From Helianthus annuus (lineage: Eukaryota > Streptophyta > Magnoliopsida > Asterales > Asteraceae), in assembly GCF_002127325.2 (NCBI RefSeq), contig NC_035448.2, positions 120,938,282-121,002,281 on the forward strand: DNA of 64,000 nucleotides, given 5' to 3'. Numbering within the stretch: the stretch's first letter is position 1; each line of letters begins with the position of its first letter. A program made the position numbers and the translations under genes. The notes below the pieces were generated by a model. It saw only the letters and a list, made by a program, of their open reading frames with translations. It did no database searches and had not been told where the DNA came from. Below are positions 1 to 12,195 of the stretch, piece by piece.

Positions 1-2394
1 CTATTATCTCTTCGTGTTTTGTTATATCACTCATTCGTGTCATTGTGGTCTATATAAAGCACGTTAACTGTCTGGAAGGGGGTTAGAAGGGTGGTTTGGA
101 TAAATTTCTTGCCTCGTTCAGTGTATAAATCCTACGAGGACTTGATTCAAGCTTATTAGGACTTCCTTTGAGGCAGATGACATCAAATCGGGGAAGTAAG
201 AACGGATTGAATCTCTTATAAACAAAATATTATTTAAACTTTAAACCAGCCTTGCGGGACTGTATCCCTGCTGACTCAGACCAATATGGCCGAGGGTAGC
301 GTTGCCTCCAAAAAAGGGGACATACCACATTTTGCATTAATTACTTAATTATCTTTCAATATTTCGGCATTGCGGGACTGTATCCTTGCTGACTCATACC
401 AATATGGCTGAGGGTAGCGTTGCCTCAAAAAGTGGGACATGCCACTATAACAAAGATAATCTCTTAAAAAAACCAAAGTGCGGAAATCATCAAAGGATAC
501 ATACAAGATGAGTCGGAACCAAGTGATTCTATCTTGTCTATTTATTTCTTTTATTATTTTAGTTTCTTTGTTTATTTTGCTCATTAAACATCTTTTCTCA
601 AAATTTTGTTAGATTAGACGTTGACGATAATCCGGTATTAAAAGCTCTTGTGTCCTTGGATGATCTCGGTATCTTACCATCACTATACGACACCAACGAT
701 GGATGCACTTGTCCTGGTGTGTTGTAGAGAGTAATAGTGTTATATCGTGTTTTATAAATTTAAAACTTGATAAACGAGTAAAAAGTACTTAAAAATATAT
801 TAAAAATATACACACTCTCGCTCACGTCAAACATCAAGAACCATACAAACTCAAGTTCAATAAATCAACAAATCTTCAACATCATTGGATTTAGAAATGT
901 CTAATCAAATCCTTAACAACTTTTGTGATTTCAACAACAAAAACTAGGTTAATTTTGTTCTTGACCCGATCTCAAAAAAAGTATCATCAAACATCAAATT
1001 TAAAGTTCAATCACGTTCATAAGGTTCTAATTAACAAAACCCCTCAATAATTTTAGCATTAAAAAAACAAACAAACCCATGGTGGTGGTGGTGGTGGTGA
1101 TGGGGTTTTTTTTAGAGAGAAAGAGATAGAGATGAGGAATGTGGGCCTATGTATTTTATATTTTTATTCTTTTTAATGTTTAGGGGTAAAATAGACATTC
1201 TACATTTACTTAATTAAGAAATTTAACATAGGTTAGTGATAAAGATCACCCGAGTGTAAAAATTACAAGCATTGAGACCAACTCTGTAATTATTAAAGCC
1301 TTGGACCAACCCAACAAAAAATTCAAACCATAAGGACCAACTCGACATTTAACTTTTAATAAATTATTTCCAAACTCAATCCCAGACACCCTCTAAAATA
1401 GAAATACCCAAATACTTGTGTACAGATAACATACATTAATAACAAAAAAAATATTATGTAAAACGATAAAAAAATATATTTATATTATATACTATTAATT
1501 AATATACTATAAAAACCGAATACTATACCGAATATGACCGGTCGGTACAGGTATTGTATGGTATATATGTACGGCACTGGTATTCAGAAAAAGGTCGGTG
1601 GCTTTGCCACCGGCCAAACTTCAACACGTGTGTGGCTAGGGTTCTTTTATCTCCTTTCTCTTCTTCAAGATCATTTGTTACTCTGCCTTTTCTTCAACTT
1701 CTTTCCTTGCTTTAGTGCGTGCTGTTTCGGTTAGTATGCTTTATTTACTTTTCCTTTCTTTTGTTTCTATACTATTAAACTTTGGTTTTGTATAGATGTT
1801 GATTGTGGGGTATCATGACGGACTCACCATGGTTTGATGGTGATGATAAAGTACAAAGACGAAGATACCCTTTGAGGAAAATTTTGTTTTCATATCTGTC
1901 TGATGTCTTATTGCTTTTTTGAGCTTCACGTATTTGATGGTGGGGTATCAAGAAGATACCCAACTTCACCATGTTTAGGTTGAATTAGTAAACTTTGATT
2001 TATTTGATTTGGATTTTGTTTTGAGAATAATTGTCATTTTATTCTCTACACATTTTTGTTGTATTGGTTGAGAAATTTATTATATGTTCTTAGATTACAT
2101 GGTTTTTAGTTTAGAAATTGCATGTACCAACTCCACCACACGATTCAAAGTATAGTTCTAATTGCAGTTGCTTAGTAAGTGAATAAGTTAGAGCTAATAA
2201 GATCATCTTTGCCTATTTTTCCATTAACTTTTAAATTCTCAGTTTGCTAATACAGAATAGGAATTAGCAAATGGTACCGGGTACGGGTATCGAACCATTA
2301 AGATCGTAAATGCATTAAGATCGTAAATAACCATAATTTTTCCGACTATAAACAACCTAGAGATCGCCACCGCAACACGCGGCATCTGGCATCA
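1..2394. other. Intergenic DNA without a recognisable gene
   Basis: No convincing coding region is seen here. The stretch holds a direct repeat near its left edge, a short GGT microsatellite at about 1080-1099, and AT-rich sequence between 1440 and 1510. The short open frames are not conserved-looking and are judged spurious. A GC-rich hairpin motif (CCGCAACACGCGG, about 2370) just before the CTAG at 2397 may be the 3' end of an older Helitron. Confidence 0.5.
249..445. repeat. Direct repeat, two ~80-bp copies
   Basis: Two copies of about 80 bp lie at 249-328 and 366-445. They share the core TTGCGGGACTGTATCC, followed by a GCTGACTCA block, an ACCAATATGG block and GAGGGTAGCGTTGCCTC. They differ at scattered positions. 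The origin is unknown; it may be a piece of a larger dispersed repeat cut by the window edge. Confidence 0.75.
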
Positions 2395-2545
2395 TCCTAG
2401 TATACTATTAAAGAGAAAGGTCGGTGACCTTTCTCTTTTAACCCTAAAGTTTTTGACTCTTCATACTCTCCCTCTCCAATCAGTATGCCATTTCTCTCTG
2501 CACATAAATAAGAACTTGAAAAACCCATAACCAAAAACCATCGAA

Positions 2546-2790
2546 TTTTCACCTAAAGCATCCAACTGCTTCGGAGGCCGTCCTCTGTCTTTCTTAGCAC
2601 CCGAATCCGCATTCGGGTTGCCACCACCACCGCCATTAGAATCCTCTAAACGCCCACCACCACCACCGTCACCAGTAACCGGCGCCGGAGCTAACCCAAG
2701 GGCAATGTTACCACCAGGACCCGGAGAATACTTCCTGGGCCGGCCTCTCTTCTTCCTCGACGGCTCAATGTTAAACCCACCGGGAAGAAA
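2546..2790 (-). pseudogene. AT-hook motif (AHL) gene fragment
   Basis: The minus strand reads about 80 open codons containing two AT-hook motifs, KKRGRPRKY and then DRGRPPKQLDALG, separated by a glycine-rich linker. This order matches the N-terminal half of plant AT-hook nuclear-localised (AHL) proteins, which bind AT-rich DNA in the minor groove and carry a PPC domain downstream. The PPC domain is absent: similarity stops just after the second hook, where the reading becomes unrelated sequence. There is no complete gene here, so this is a captured and truncated exon, probably silent. The identification rests on motif order alone. Confidence 0.7.
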
Positions 2791-3780
2791 GGCAGTCAGT
2801 GAGAGCAGAGGAAGAAGAAAAAGAAAGATCTGGAGTTTTGTGGAGAAAATTTTGGCAGAGTGTATTTTAAGAGATTAAGAGTCAGTTCTCTTTCAAGCCG
2901 GTATGAAACCTTAACTTTCTGCCACTACGATTACTTTGAAGTTCATGTTTATTATCATATCAGATTTTCATATTTGACCGTTAACTCAGTAAATCACACT
3001 TATGTTTTATGTTTAATTCAGTTTGACCGTTTCATTCAAACAGATTCGTACGTTATTAGTTTGAATCAGCGTCTTATTAATGAATTAGGGTTTTTTTAAA
3101 GCAATTGAATTCATTCCAATTGTGTGTAGTTTATATGTATTATTGTGTGCATCTCTGAGATATAATATATCATGTTAAAGTTCTACAATGGTGTAACTGA
3201 TTGTTGATGTGGTTGAAGGTAGTGTTCAACTGACGAGGCGAGAATTCGGATCCTCCTGCATTGTTGTGTCCGGATCCATTAGCTAGAAAAAGAAGCTGAC
3301 GGGCACAGCGAACTTGCACAGGCTGACTGTGTGCTGCTTTGGTGTGTCTCACTACTTAGGTAGTATATTTCTTTAAGTATAATACTCATGGTTTAAAAAA
3401 ACGGTTGAGGCGAGGCGATAAGAAAACGTGTATGAGGCGTGCCTCATGGGGTTATGTTTGTGCATATGTCTCTAAGGGCCGATGCGGTAAGAAAACGTGC
3501 GCCTCATGGAGTTATGTGTGTTTTTGATGTTTAGACTTTCGGTGTCAATTATTTTGTTTTTGATGTATTAAACTTTTTGTGTCCATTATTATATTTTTTA
3601 TAAGATATATAATTTTTTTAGTTAGGCTTCGAGGCTTAATTTCGTTCTGTTAAACTTTGATAATACTTTGGAAATGATATGAAGGTTTGATCTGCAATAT
3701 GTGAAATAGAAAAGTAGAGCAAGTGTTAAAATGATTAAAATCTTAGTTGTTACAGTTAAAGTGTCTGGAGAAATCATAAA

Positions 3781-5380
3781 TCTAATACTAATAAAAGAAT
3801 CCTTTTAATGCCACATGGCATTCTCTCATAAATAAGGATTTTATCAAAATGCCATGTGGCAATTTTTTATACTACATCACCCATAATAAATAATAATAAT
3901 AACTAACTTAATTTAAAGACAATTCTCCACTTTAATAAATAATTTTTTATGCACCATCTCACTCAAAAGAAATTGATATATCATAATGCTTGAGTTACTA
4001 AATTATATTATATGATATATAGATAAAAATATAAGAATTACTTTATCTCTTGCATATACCGATTTTACATATTAAAGATCAAAATTATATTCACCTCTAT
4101 GACATACGATATAGGGTCATTATATTTTTTTAATATGTCTGTATTTAATATGAAAATCCTTTAAAATCAAAAGCCTTTTAATCGTAGGTTTATTATTATC
4201 TATAACAAAACTATTATTACTAATATCCCCAATTTAATTATTCATGTATTATTATATTTACTTTATTTGATAATAAAACACCTCATTAAGATTAACTACA
4301 TATATAGATTAACCACATGCATTTCTAAAACAAATGATTTAAAATATTAATTATTGATAAAGATGATAAAATAACAAATATACTAATAAAAAAGTCTCCT
4401 TAATGTCATATGTCACTCTAATTCAACTTTTAATAAACATCAAATCTTATTTAACTTTTAAAGATTTCACCAAAATGCCATGTGGCAATTTATCATTTTA
4501 CCTCAATCATAATAAAATATAAGTAAATTAATATAAAGACTATTAAATGATTAAATTATATATATATATATTAAAATAATCATATATTTATAATTATATC
4601 TTTTCAATATTCTTATTTCTTAATAATTAATATTAATTATCTACTTACATATACTTTAATATAATATCTCTACCTTAATAAATAAAAACATACTTATCTC
4701 AAAAAAAAGATGGGATAACAAAAAATATTATACACCCATCACTATTTAATGTAACCAAAAGTTTAAAACCCCATCATGTTTATAATTTGTTATTATCGTT
4801 GTCACAAATGTCAAACATATATATATAAACAGTCTATATATATATATGTTCAATATATATAATCTTATATCATAAACTAATTCCATTCCATCTTCTACTT
4901 TGATAACACTGTTTAAAATAAGAATAAATTAATTTGAAATAAAATACACTAATTCTTTTATATTCAAAAACAAAATTCTTTCTTCGTAAACGCATCATTT
5001 AAAATGAGTAATGTTATATTTTTTTTTTTAATTTTGTATGTACAATTCATATTAGGGTTATATATGTATTCATATCAGAATTTATATTTATTATGTGATG
5101 CAAGAAATAATATGAAATATAAAAAATAATTCAAAATTTATAATCGTTATGTCCTTCAAATGCAACCAACCTCAACAATAACATATTTATTTAAAAAAAC
5201 TCATTCAAGTTTATATAAATTGAAAACACATTTTTTTCCAAATAACTCGATCAACTCCATAATTATCTTAAAGACTTTCATTTTCTATCCTCAAACCCAT
5301 GTAATTCTACGGCGAGCTTTCTCTCGTAAAGCCAAAGACGCCCCAAGACAAGTTCCAATACACATGGATCTATAACCTAG
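3781..5380 (+). mobile_element. Helitron nested in the larger Helitron
   Basis: The left end is A followed by TCTAATACTAATAAAAG, a good Helitron 5' terminus. The right end is ATAACCTAG followed by T, preceded by a decayed version (ATACACATGG) of the hairpin seen intact in the other Helitrons here. The interior is AT-rich and non-coding, with two related blocks containing ATGCCA(T/C)(A/G)TGGCA-type palindromes near 3810-3860 and 4405-4480. The degraded 3' hairpin lowers confidence. Confidence 0.5.
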
Positions 5381-5811
5381 TATGTAAATTAATGTTTGTG
5401 TTTGAGTTTTGAAGATTGAAGAAAACTACTTTACTTTGCTCATTTAGTTTTGTATAAATAGAAAGGTCGGTGGTAGAGACATTTCTCTTATGTGTAACAT
5501 CTGATCATATTCACTAATTTACCCTTTGATTTGAGCAATCTTGATGTTTGTTTTCAAGATGGTTTGTTATTGTTTAGCTTTTAGGGTCATCCTGTGTCAT
5601 GTATTTTAATTTAGCTACAATTGTTTGTAATGTGTTTTAATTTAGCTATAATTGTTTGTCAGCTGAGCTGCTGCAATAGTCCACGTGGCAAGAGGCCTAA
5701 CCCTCATTGACTCACCTTTACAAATTATTTATTTTTCATGTTGTCTTCTTTAAGGTTAGTAGTATGTGTGAATGTAAATTAATTTTGGATTTTTATTGTA
5801 ATGTAGGTATC

Positions 5812-5920
5812 ATGATTAAGCTGTTCAAAGTCAAGGAGAAACAGCGGGAGCTTGCTGAAAATTCCAACGACAAACCTCCTGTTAAGAAGCAAAGTGCGGG
5901 CGAGTTGCGTCTCCACAAAG
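5812..5920 (+). pseudogene. UBC12/RCE1-like NEDD8-conjugating enzyme exon fragment
   Basis: A single exon of 36 codons begins MIKLFKVKEKQREL and ends SAGELRLHK, then a splice donor (AAAG|GTAGTATCC). It matches the N-terminal exon of plant NEDD8-conjugating enzyme E2 (UBC12/RCE1), the segment that docks onto the NEDD8-activating E1. A plausible acceptor (TAATGTAG) lies just before the ATG, so the captured piece includes a 5'-UTR intron end. The catalytic UBC fold with its active cysteine is missing, and no second exon follows before the Helitron ends at 6230. It is therefore a captured fragment, not a working gene. Confidence 0.75.
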
Positions 5921-6570
5921 GTAGTATCCGACAACTTTGACCTTCTTAACCTTTTCTACATAATAACTTGACACCACCTTTGGTTTAAATGACTTTTACG
6001 ACTTTACACCGCAACGTGGACAAATTATTATACTTTTTTTTATCTATGTTCTACTTATTTTGTGTACGTTCGTAAACTGTATTTGAAAGCAAGTCGGGTC
6101 AAATATACTACGTTTTCATTCGATAGCGATGTTATTTTTTTAAGTAAATAGTCGGGTCAAATATACAGTATAAATACGAGTTACTTTAACTTTCGACGCC
6201 GCCGCAACGCCCGACGGGTCAAAATCCTAGTTACATATGGAACTTTATAAGATTCTGATGATGTTCCTTTCAATGCATATTAAAGTTGATCTATAAAAAG
6301 TTTTATTAACATCTTAAAGCCTTTTTATTATGTTATAGCCTCGCTAATGCGGGTTTGTGGATGTCGATAGACACCTAGGTGGAAGAGAGAGGGTTGGTAG
6401 AAAAAAAATGAGGCGACCGATACGGAGGAGAATGGGGAATGTAATGTTCCTCCACAGAGAGGGCCAGTGAAGAAAAAGAGACATTATTTGAGAGGAAGAG
6501 GAGAATAAAAAGTGGAGCCTAAATGGGTTGAAAAAAAATTCCAACATGCAAGTCCTTGCCCTTCGGTACA

Positions 6571-7981
6571 TAGGGCTGGCAATTTTACACGAATACACAA
6601 TACGAACCTATACGAAGTTAACAGGTATCGTGTATGGCCTTAACATGTAGGGCCGTTCAAGCCGCTCGTCACTCGACGCTCGTTCGGAAAATGCTCGTTC
6701 GATTTGATGCTCGGTTGTAAACGAGCTGCTCCTCTCGGTTCGGTTTGTAAACGAGCCAAGCATGAGCAAAGGTCCGCTCAGCTCGGTTCGGCTCGAATGA
6801 TTATTTTTAATTAGTATATATATACATATACATATACACATACATATATAAACATGTATATACACATATATATACACAAATATAAATTATACATACATAC
6901 ACACACCTATATATATACACACACATTACACATACATATATACTTAAATATAAATTAAATTTATAGTTTTATTTATACCACTATAGTAGATTTTGGTCCA
7001 CTATATAAAAATTTACAACTATATCTATACATACTAGCCCAACCACGTCAATAAAAAAATTAATATCAAATCTAAAAGTTAAACCCTAAACCGATAAACG
7101 ACAGGCTGCTCATCGCCTCAATGTTTCATGTCGTTACCCTAAGTCAACCGTCTCCTGCTCTCAACGTGATTGTTCGTGCAATATGATCATCGCCTCGTCG
7201 GCGACAACATTGTTATTCATAAGAAAAATATTATACCATGAAATGTAGTTTTTTAAGATATAAAAACTTGAGACCAAACATTGTCACTATCTCTCTCAAC
7301 AAATTTAAATCAGGCGACACGGTTGTCCAAATTGCTCGAACTTCACTCGACGCTCGCTCGGAATATTTGCTGCTCGAAAAACGCTCGCTTGATTTGAGGC
7401 TCAGTTTTAAATGAGCCGCTCCGCTCGGTTCGGTTTGTAAACGAGCCAAGCACGAGCAAAGGTCCGCTCGGTTCGGCTCGGCTCGGCTCGTGAACAGCCC
7501 GATTAACAGGTATCGTGTACCAAACAGGTAGACACGAGATTACCTGTTAATTTTCGTGTATAAACAGGTTAAATACCTGTTTACCTGTTAATACTCGATA
7601 AGAAATTAAATTAAATAAAACGCATCAGCCATGTGCGTGTGAGTTCCTTAATTCCTTTCTATTTTCATTCCTCATTCAATTCAAAAAAAAAAAAAAAAAA
7701 ACCTAAACTCCCTATGTAACTCTCAGATAGCATGTCGTGTTCGTGTTTTTGTTGGCGTTAACATGTATTAACATGTAATTTTCGTGTATAACAGTCTAAC
7801 AGTCGTGTTAACAGGTATTAACAGATATTAACAGGTAATTTTCGTGTATATCGTGTCATGTTCGTGTTTGAAAAAAGGACACGATAAATTATCGTGTCGT
7901 GTTCGTGTATGAGATTTCGTGTATCGTGTCTTATCGTATCGTGTCTTATCGTGTACGGGTATACACGATATGCCAGCCCTA
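6571..7981. mobile_element. hAT-like non-autonomous DNA transposon
   Basis: The terminal inverted repeats are TAGGGCTGGCA (left) and its complement (right). They are flanked by an 8-bp target duplication with one mismatch (TCGGTACA / CCGGTACA), the hAT signature. The ends are filled with iterated, degenerate TTAACAGGTATCGTGTA motifs. No transposase is encoded. A second TIR element sits inside. Confidence 0.75.
6650..7500. mobile_element. Nested TIR element rich in GAGC/CTCG motifs
   Basis: The inverted ends are GGGCCGTTCA and TGAACAGCCC. The flanking TTAACATGT / TTAACAGGT could be a target duplication, or could simply be the host element's own internal repeat. The two ends each hold a ~130-bp block in the same direction, containing GAGCCAAGCA(T/C)GAGCAAAGG, so the element may be two head-to-tail copies. 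The centre (about 6800-6960) is AT-rich with TATA/CATA dinucleotide runs. Confidence 0.5.
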
Positions 7982-7989
7982 CCGGTACA

Positions 7990-8491
7990 TAGTAAATGTC
8001 ATTAGCATCCTAATTGCTTCACATATATCACATGTGTTTTGTATTCTTTTACTTTACTAGATAGTAACAACTCTATGGTAACATTTGTTCCCTACCTGTT
8101 CAAGAAGATTGCTTCTTTCAACAAGATTTTTTAATGGAAAATTTAGTTATAATATTGACATCCAAACCTAAATTGATATATACGTTTTCAAAAGGAGAGA
8201 AAATTGAGCTAGCTAAAACTATAAATATTGAAAATACATCAATTAGACCAATCCAGCTAAAAAAGTAAGAATGATTGCTTGAACCGATTTCCTTTTTAAC
8301 TTGGAGACAAAAATCAATTTACCGTTAAAGATCTTGTCGGTACACGCTTGCCATGTGCACCAACTCGAAGTAAGAATGATTGCTTGAACCGATTTCCTTT
8401 TTAGATTATTCCCAAGAGTATTTTTACGAAGATCTATTAAATCCCTAACAAGAAAAGATATGTATCGACGGTATCTTATATCAACCATTTA
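7990..8491. other. Intergenic spacer with a short direct repeat
   Basis: No gene is seen. A 35-bp segment beginning AAGTAAGAATGATTGC occurs at about 8264 and again at about 8370 in the same orientation. Confidence 0.5.
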
Positions 8492-8651
8492 GACTGGAAG
8501 GTATGGGGCTCGTTCTCATGCCCGTCCTCTTGCTGCCGCCCCAAAACTTCCACCCCCTTGCTCCGTCGCCGCCCCAGGCCCGTCCCCTTCGTCCGCTGCT
8601 CGCCGCCCAAGCTGGGCCTCACCCACTCACACACACCTATACATACACACA

Positions 8652-10191
8652 TCTATACTATATAATAAAAGAAACCAATTTAGGGACACTTGTCATTATA
8701 TTAGGCCATCTCTTATAGATAATTATTATTTTAGTTTAATTTCTTCTAATTAATTATAGATAACCTTCCTACTAAATATTATTTAATTTAATATTATTTA
8801 GTTTAATCTCCTTCTTATTTATAATATTATTTATTATGCATTTTGTCGATTTCCCATCGTTATTCAAATCATCGGTCTACAAAAGAGGCTTGTGAAAGAA
8901 AAATACAACTGAAAATAATTGCTTACCAAATCCATCATTTTATTCATATTTTGCTTCTATGTTTAAAAACATTATCAAAATGGTGCTATCAATCAAATAC
9001 TTGTATTGATATGACTTATTAAATCAAATACTTGGTATTGATAAAAATAATATTGTCTGATATTCTTTTATATCATTCCACATGAAAAAGGGCAATTACA
9101 AAGCAATGGCAGGTAGTCGGGCAACAAGTTGCGCCGCCACCCCCTTTTGAATAGAAAAACCAATTCTACTAAATACAAAGTTTGAAACCTTTAGCGACGA
9201 AGAATTACTATTAACGACTTTTTGAACCCGATTCAAGAGTCGTACAGCGTCAGGAGCGAGACCACCAAAGGTATCAAACGCAAACGGGACAAACACATGT
9301 TGGTATTGATATGACTTAAAAAGAAAAATTACATGTTATGTATATGTAATAAAGTTATGTTACGTTTTTGTTTATAAATTTTCAAAAATTGTACTTGCAA
9401 TCTTCAATAAACTAAATAAAATTAACTAATATTATTTATTATTTATACATTTACGGAGTTTTAAATAAATGGTTAAATTTATTGAGACTTCGTTAACAAA
9501 TTTTGCAACAGCAGACGAAAACCAAACTTTGTATTAATATAATATTTGTATTTTCACTATACAAAATAACATTTACTCGACCCATGTAATACATGAGTTT
9601 TTTTAAGATATAACTTTTTTATTATTTGATATATTTTTCACTATACAAAATAACATTTACTCATCCAATGTAATACATGAGGTTTTTTAAGATATAACTT
9701 TTTATTATTTGATATATAAAATTAGATTTATTTAATTCGTACAATACGCGGGGTTTATTAAGAATATATATTTCTTATTATTTAGTACATAAAATTACAT
9801 TTATTCAAACCGTGTAATGTGCATATTTTTAAAGATGTAATTTTTTTTATTATTTGGTATATAAAATTACATTTATTTAACCCGTGTAATAAATGAGGTT
9901 TTTTTTAAAGATGTATTATTTTATTATTTGGTAAAAATATTACATTTATTCAACTCGTGTATTACACGTGGTTTTAAAGATATAACTTTTTTTATTTGGT
10001 ATATAAAATTACATTTATTCAACCCGTACAATATGGTTCTTATAGATATAGATTTTTTATTATTTTAATATATAAAATTATATTTATTTAACCCGTACAA
10101 TAAATGAGATTTTTAAAAATATATTGTTTTATTATTTAGTATATAAAATTTATTTATTTAACCCCGTGTAATACACGGGGTTATAACCTAG
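8652..10191 (+). mobile_element. Helitron with internal hairpin repeats
   Basis: The element starts A|TCTATACTATATAATAAAAG and ends with the perfect hairpin CCCCGTGTAATACACGGGG, a 7-nt spacer and CTAG|T. The 3' half (about 9540-10190) is an array of degenerate ~75-bp units, each with a CCCGTGTAATACA-like motif followed by AT-rich sequence. No Rep/helicase is present. A fragment of a protein-coding ORF lies on the minus strand near the middle. Confidence 0.85.
9096..9296 (-). pseudogene. Captured coding fragment, resembles a plant LINE/RT-associated ORF tail
   Basis: About 66 open codons contain the segments VPFAFDTFGGLAPDAVRLLN and IGFSIQKGVAAQLVARLP. I recognise this pattern from C-terminal tails of plant proteins usually annotated as reverse-transcriptase-related, but I cannot name the function. 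It starts in mid-protein, has no promoter context and lies inside a Helitron, so it is probably a dead captured fragment. The codon content is richer in G+C than the flanking Helitron sequence. Confidence 0.45.
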
Positions 10192-10586
10192 TACATATAT
10201 ATATAAAGGGGTTCATCCCCCACCCCCTAGGTCCATCTCCTTTAGACCCATCCTCACACCCGCTTACGTGACAGTGACGTGACGGCCCATCCTCCCCACA
10301 TCATACCTTCCAGTCTTATAACGTGCCATTTTGAGTTTGCTACAAGACAAGATAATAGCAAGTGTATCATTATCTACTAAAAGAGTTAAAAGAAATTGAA
10401 TTGGACTAGCCTAAGATTCTTAAACAAAGGCAGAGTGGCAGGCTTAATCCATTACTCTGAGTAACTTCACTTTTCCAAAGAGAAGTATGATTTCTGGTAA
10501 CTACCCCGGCCTATACCTCTCCTAGCCGAGAAATAAACTTGGTGATCCTTGGATACACATCTAAGTCGAAGGTTTCCAAAGGTTTA

Positions 10587-10900
10587 GAGTCTGTTTGACA
10601 ACTTCTGAATGGTTAAGTGCTGAACGAGTAAGATGTCTGAACCATTAAGTGCTGAACCAGTAAGATGTCTGAACCATTAAGAGCCAGTATAATGATTAAT
10701 CGTTCAAAGGCAAATGTCTGCCCAATTCAGATTAGATGGCTTAACCATTCAGACTCAGTATAATATTTAACCATTCAGAGGCAAATGTCTGAACCATTCA
10801 GACATCTGCTCGCGAAACAAACAGTCTGAACCATTAAGTACTAAACCAATAAGATGTTTGAACCATTAAGGGTCTCATTAAAAGCTAAACAAACAACCCC
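10587..10900. mobile_element. Harbinger-like MITE (TTA target)
   Basis: The ends are GAGTCTGTTTGACAACTTC and the inverted ...AAACAAACAACCCC, flanked by TTA on both sides (10584-10586 and 10901-10903). The interior repeats the phrase CTGAACCATTAAG many times. The same family recurs at 11206 and 44980. Confidence 0.65.
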
Positions 10901-11205
10901 TTAATTTTATGATGCAAATCGTAATTTAAAAAATGAAATTGAATTTGATGTTTTCAACAAGTAAAAAGTGTATATAGCATGTTCAAGACAAAACTTATTA
11001 ATGTTGAATAGTTTTATCTTGGCTAAAAAGTAGATTGAAGTTTCACGATATTGTATGGGAGATATGGATAGATTTTAACATACGAAATATAGTAAGATAA
11101 TCTGATGTAATTAGGGTTGTACACGTTTTTCGTTTTCTTTTGTATTATACTTTTTCGGATTTTTACAACATATTCTGCCCCTATTCTATTAATTATAGAA
11201 TCTTA

Positions 11206-11429
11206 GGGGCTGTTTGATAGCCTCTGAATGATCATTAAGAGGCTACCGTTTAATGGAACCATTAAGAATTTTACCAATGAGAAGGTAGAAGAATATGACA
11301 TGTGATGATTTATCATTGAGAGGTTACCTTTTAACCATTCAGACTTGAGGTTACCTCTTATTCATTCAGAGGTTTTAAACCATTAAGAGGTAGCATCTGA
11401 ATTGTCATTAAAGGCTACCAAACAGCCCC
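11206..11429. mobile_element. Harbinger-like MITE (TTA target)
   Basis: A 224-bp element with near-perfect ends GGGGCTGTTTGATAGCCTC and the inverted GGCTACCAAACAGCCCC, flanked by TTA on both sides (11203-11205 and 11430-11432). It lies about 0.9 kb upstream of the PP2C start codon. Confidence 0.75.
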
Positions 11430-11642
11430 TTACATTTTAAAAAAATAAAAGTCAAGGGGATTTAGATTGACCCAAATTCTTTAAGGATGTTCCTCGTACG
11501 ACAGGCACCAAAATCAGGATTATTTACTTTTGTCAGTCTTACAAAAGCACATAAACCGCATTAAAGACCATTGAAATTGTGTTCAAGAATGATGAAATTT
11601 TGAAAAATACAGCTGTAACAGCTCCCATATTTCCTCTCTCTC

Positions 11643-12094
11643 TATATATACATACACACAGATACATACACATATAATAATATAAAAACAATGAAGTCAT
11701 AAATTAGAAAAAGAAAGTCAAAATAGGGGGGAAAGTCCAGGCAGCCTAAAGCCCCTTTGCAGCCACCTTTCAGAGGAAAAACCAAGAACAAAGAACCCTC
11801 TTTAGCGGTTACAAAACCTAAAATACATACATCTTTTGTATCTATTTTATCAACCAAAAATTCAGTCTTTATGGTTCTTGAGATGATCAGCGGTCGGTGA
11901 GTCCAAAATTTTCAAGAAATGTTAAAAAGATTGTGACTTTGTTGATGGGTTTGTTGATTTGGATGATGGGTTTGGTTGATGATTGTAAATTTGACATTTT
12001 TTTTTTGTGATATCAGTTAATTAATTGTTGATTTGTTTTTTTTTGGGATATTTTCAGGCTGTGGAATTGAAGGTTAAGGGGCTGAATTAGTTAT
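11643..12094 (+). promoter_or_regulatory. PP2C promoter end and 5' leader with intron
   Basis: A CT-rich tract followed by TATATATA (11643-11650) is a candidate core promoter. The leader appears to contain a 161-nt intron with donor CGGTCG|GTGAGTCC (after 11896) and acceptor TTTTCAG|GC (before 12058). An upstream ATG in the leader (about 11871) reads a short ORF that, after splicing, stops before the main ATG, so modest translational control is possible. All of this is inferred from sequence only. Confidence 0.45.
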
Positions 12095-12153
12095 ATGGGG
12101 AATTTATGTTCCAATTCTGGTTCCAAGGTGATCAATTTTCATGTTTTTTTATG

Positions 12154-12195
<42 letters not shown>

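Larger units (their letters stand above)
2395..6230 (+). mobile_element. Non-autonomous Helitron carrying gene fragments
   Basis: The 3' end is supported by a GC-rich imperfect hairpin (CCGCCGCAACGCCCGACGG) followed by AAAATC and a terminal CTAG at 6227-6230 with T next, the usual Helitron end. The 5' end is placed at TC (2395) because TATACTATTAAAGAGAAAGG follows, resembling plant Helitron starts. The CTAG at 2397-2400 could instead close an older Helitron, so the left boundary is uncertain. No Rep/helicase is encoded. The interior holds an AHL fragment on the minus strand, a UBC12/RCE1-like exon on the plus strand and a second Helitron. Capture of host gene pieces is typical of the family. 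Confidence 0.6.
8492..10315. mobile_element. PIF/Harbinger-like MITE split by a Helitron
   Basis: The perfect 14-bp inverted ends are GACTGGAAGGTATG and CATACCTTCCAGTC, with TTA on each outer side (8489-8491 and 10316-10318). A 3-bp TTA duplication is typical of PIF/Harbinger insertions. After removing the Helitron (8652-10191) the element is about 284 bp. It is unusually C/G-rich compared with its surroundings. Confidence 0.7.

Noticed and set aside
3170..3352. Minus-strand frame of 60 codons with GSGHNNAGGSEFSP
   Set aside because: It looked like a possible captured exon, but I cannot match it to a family and no splice context is clear.
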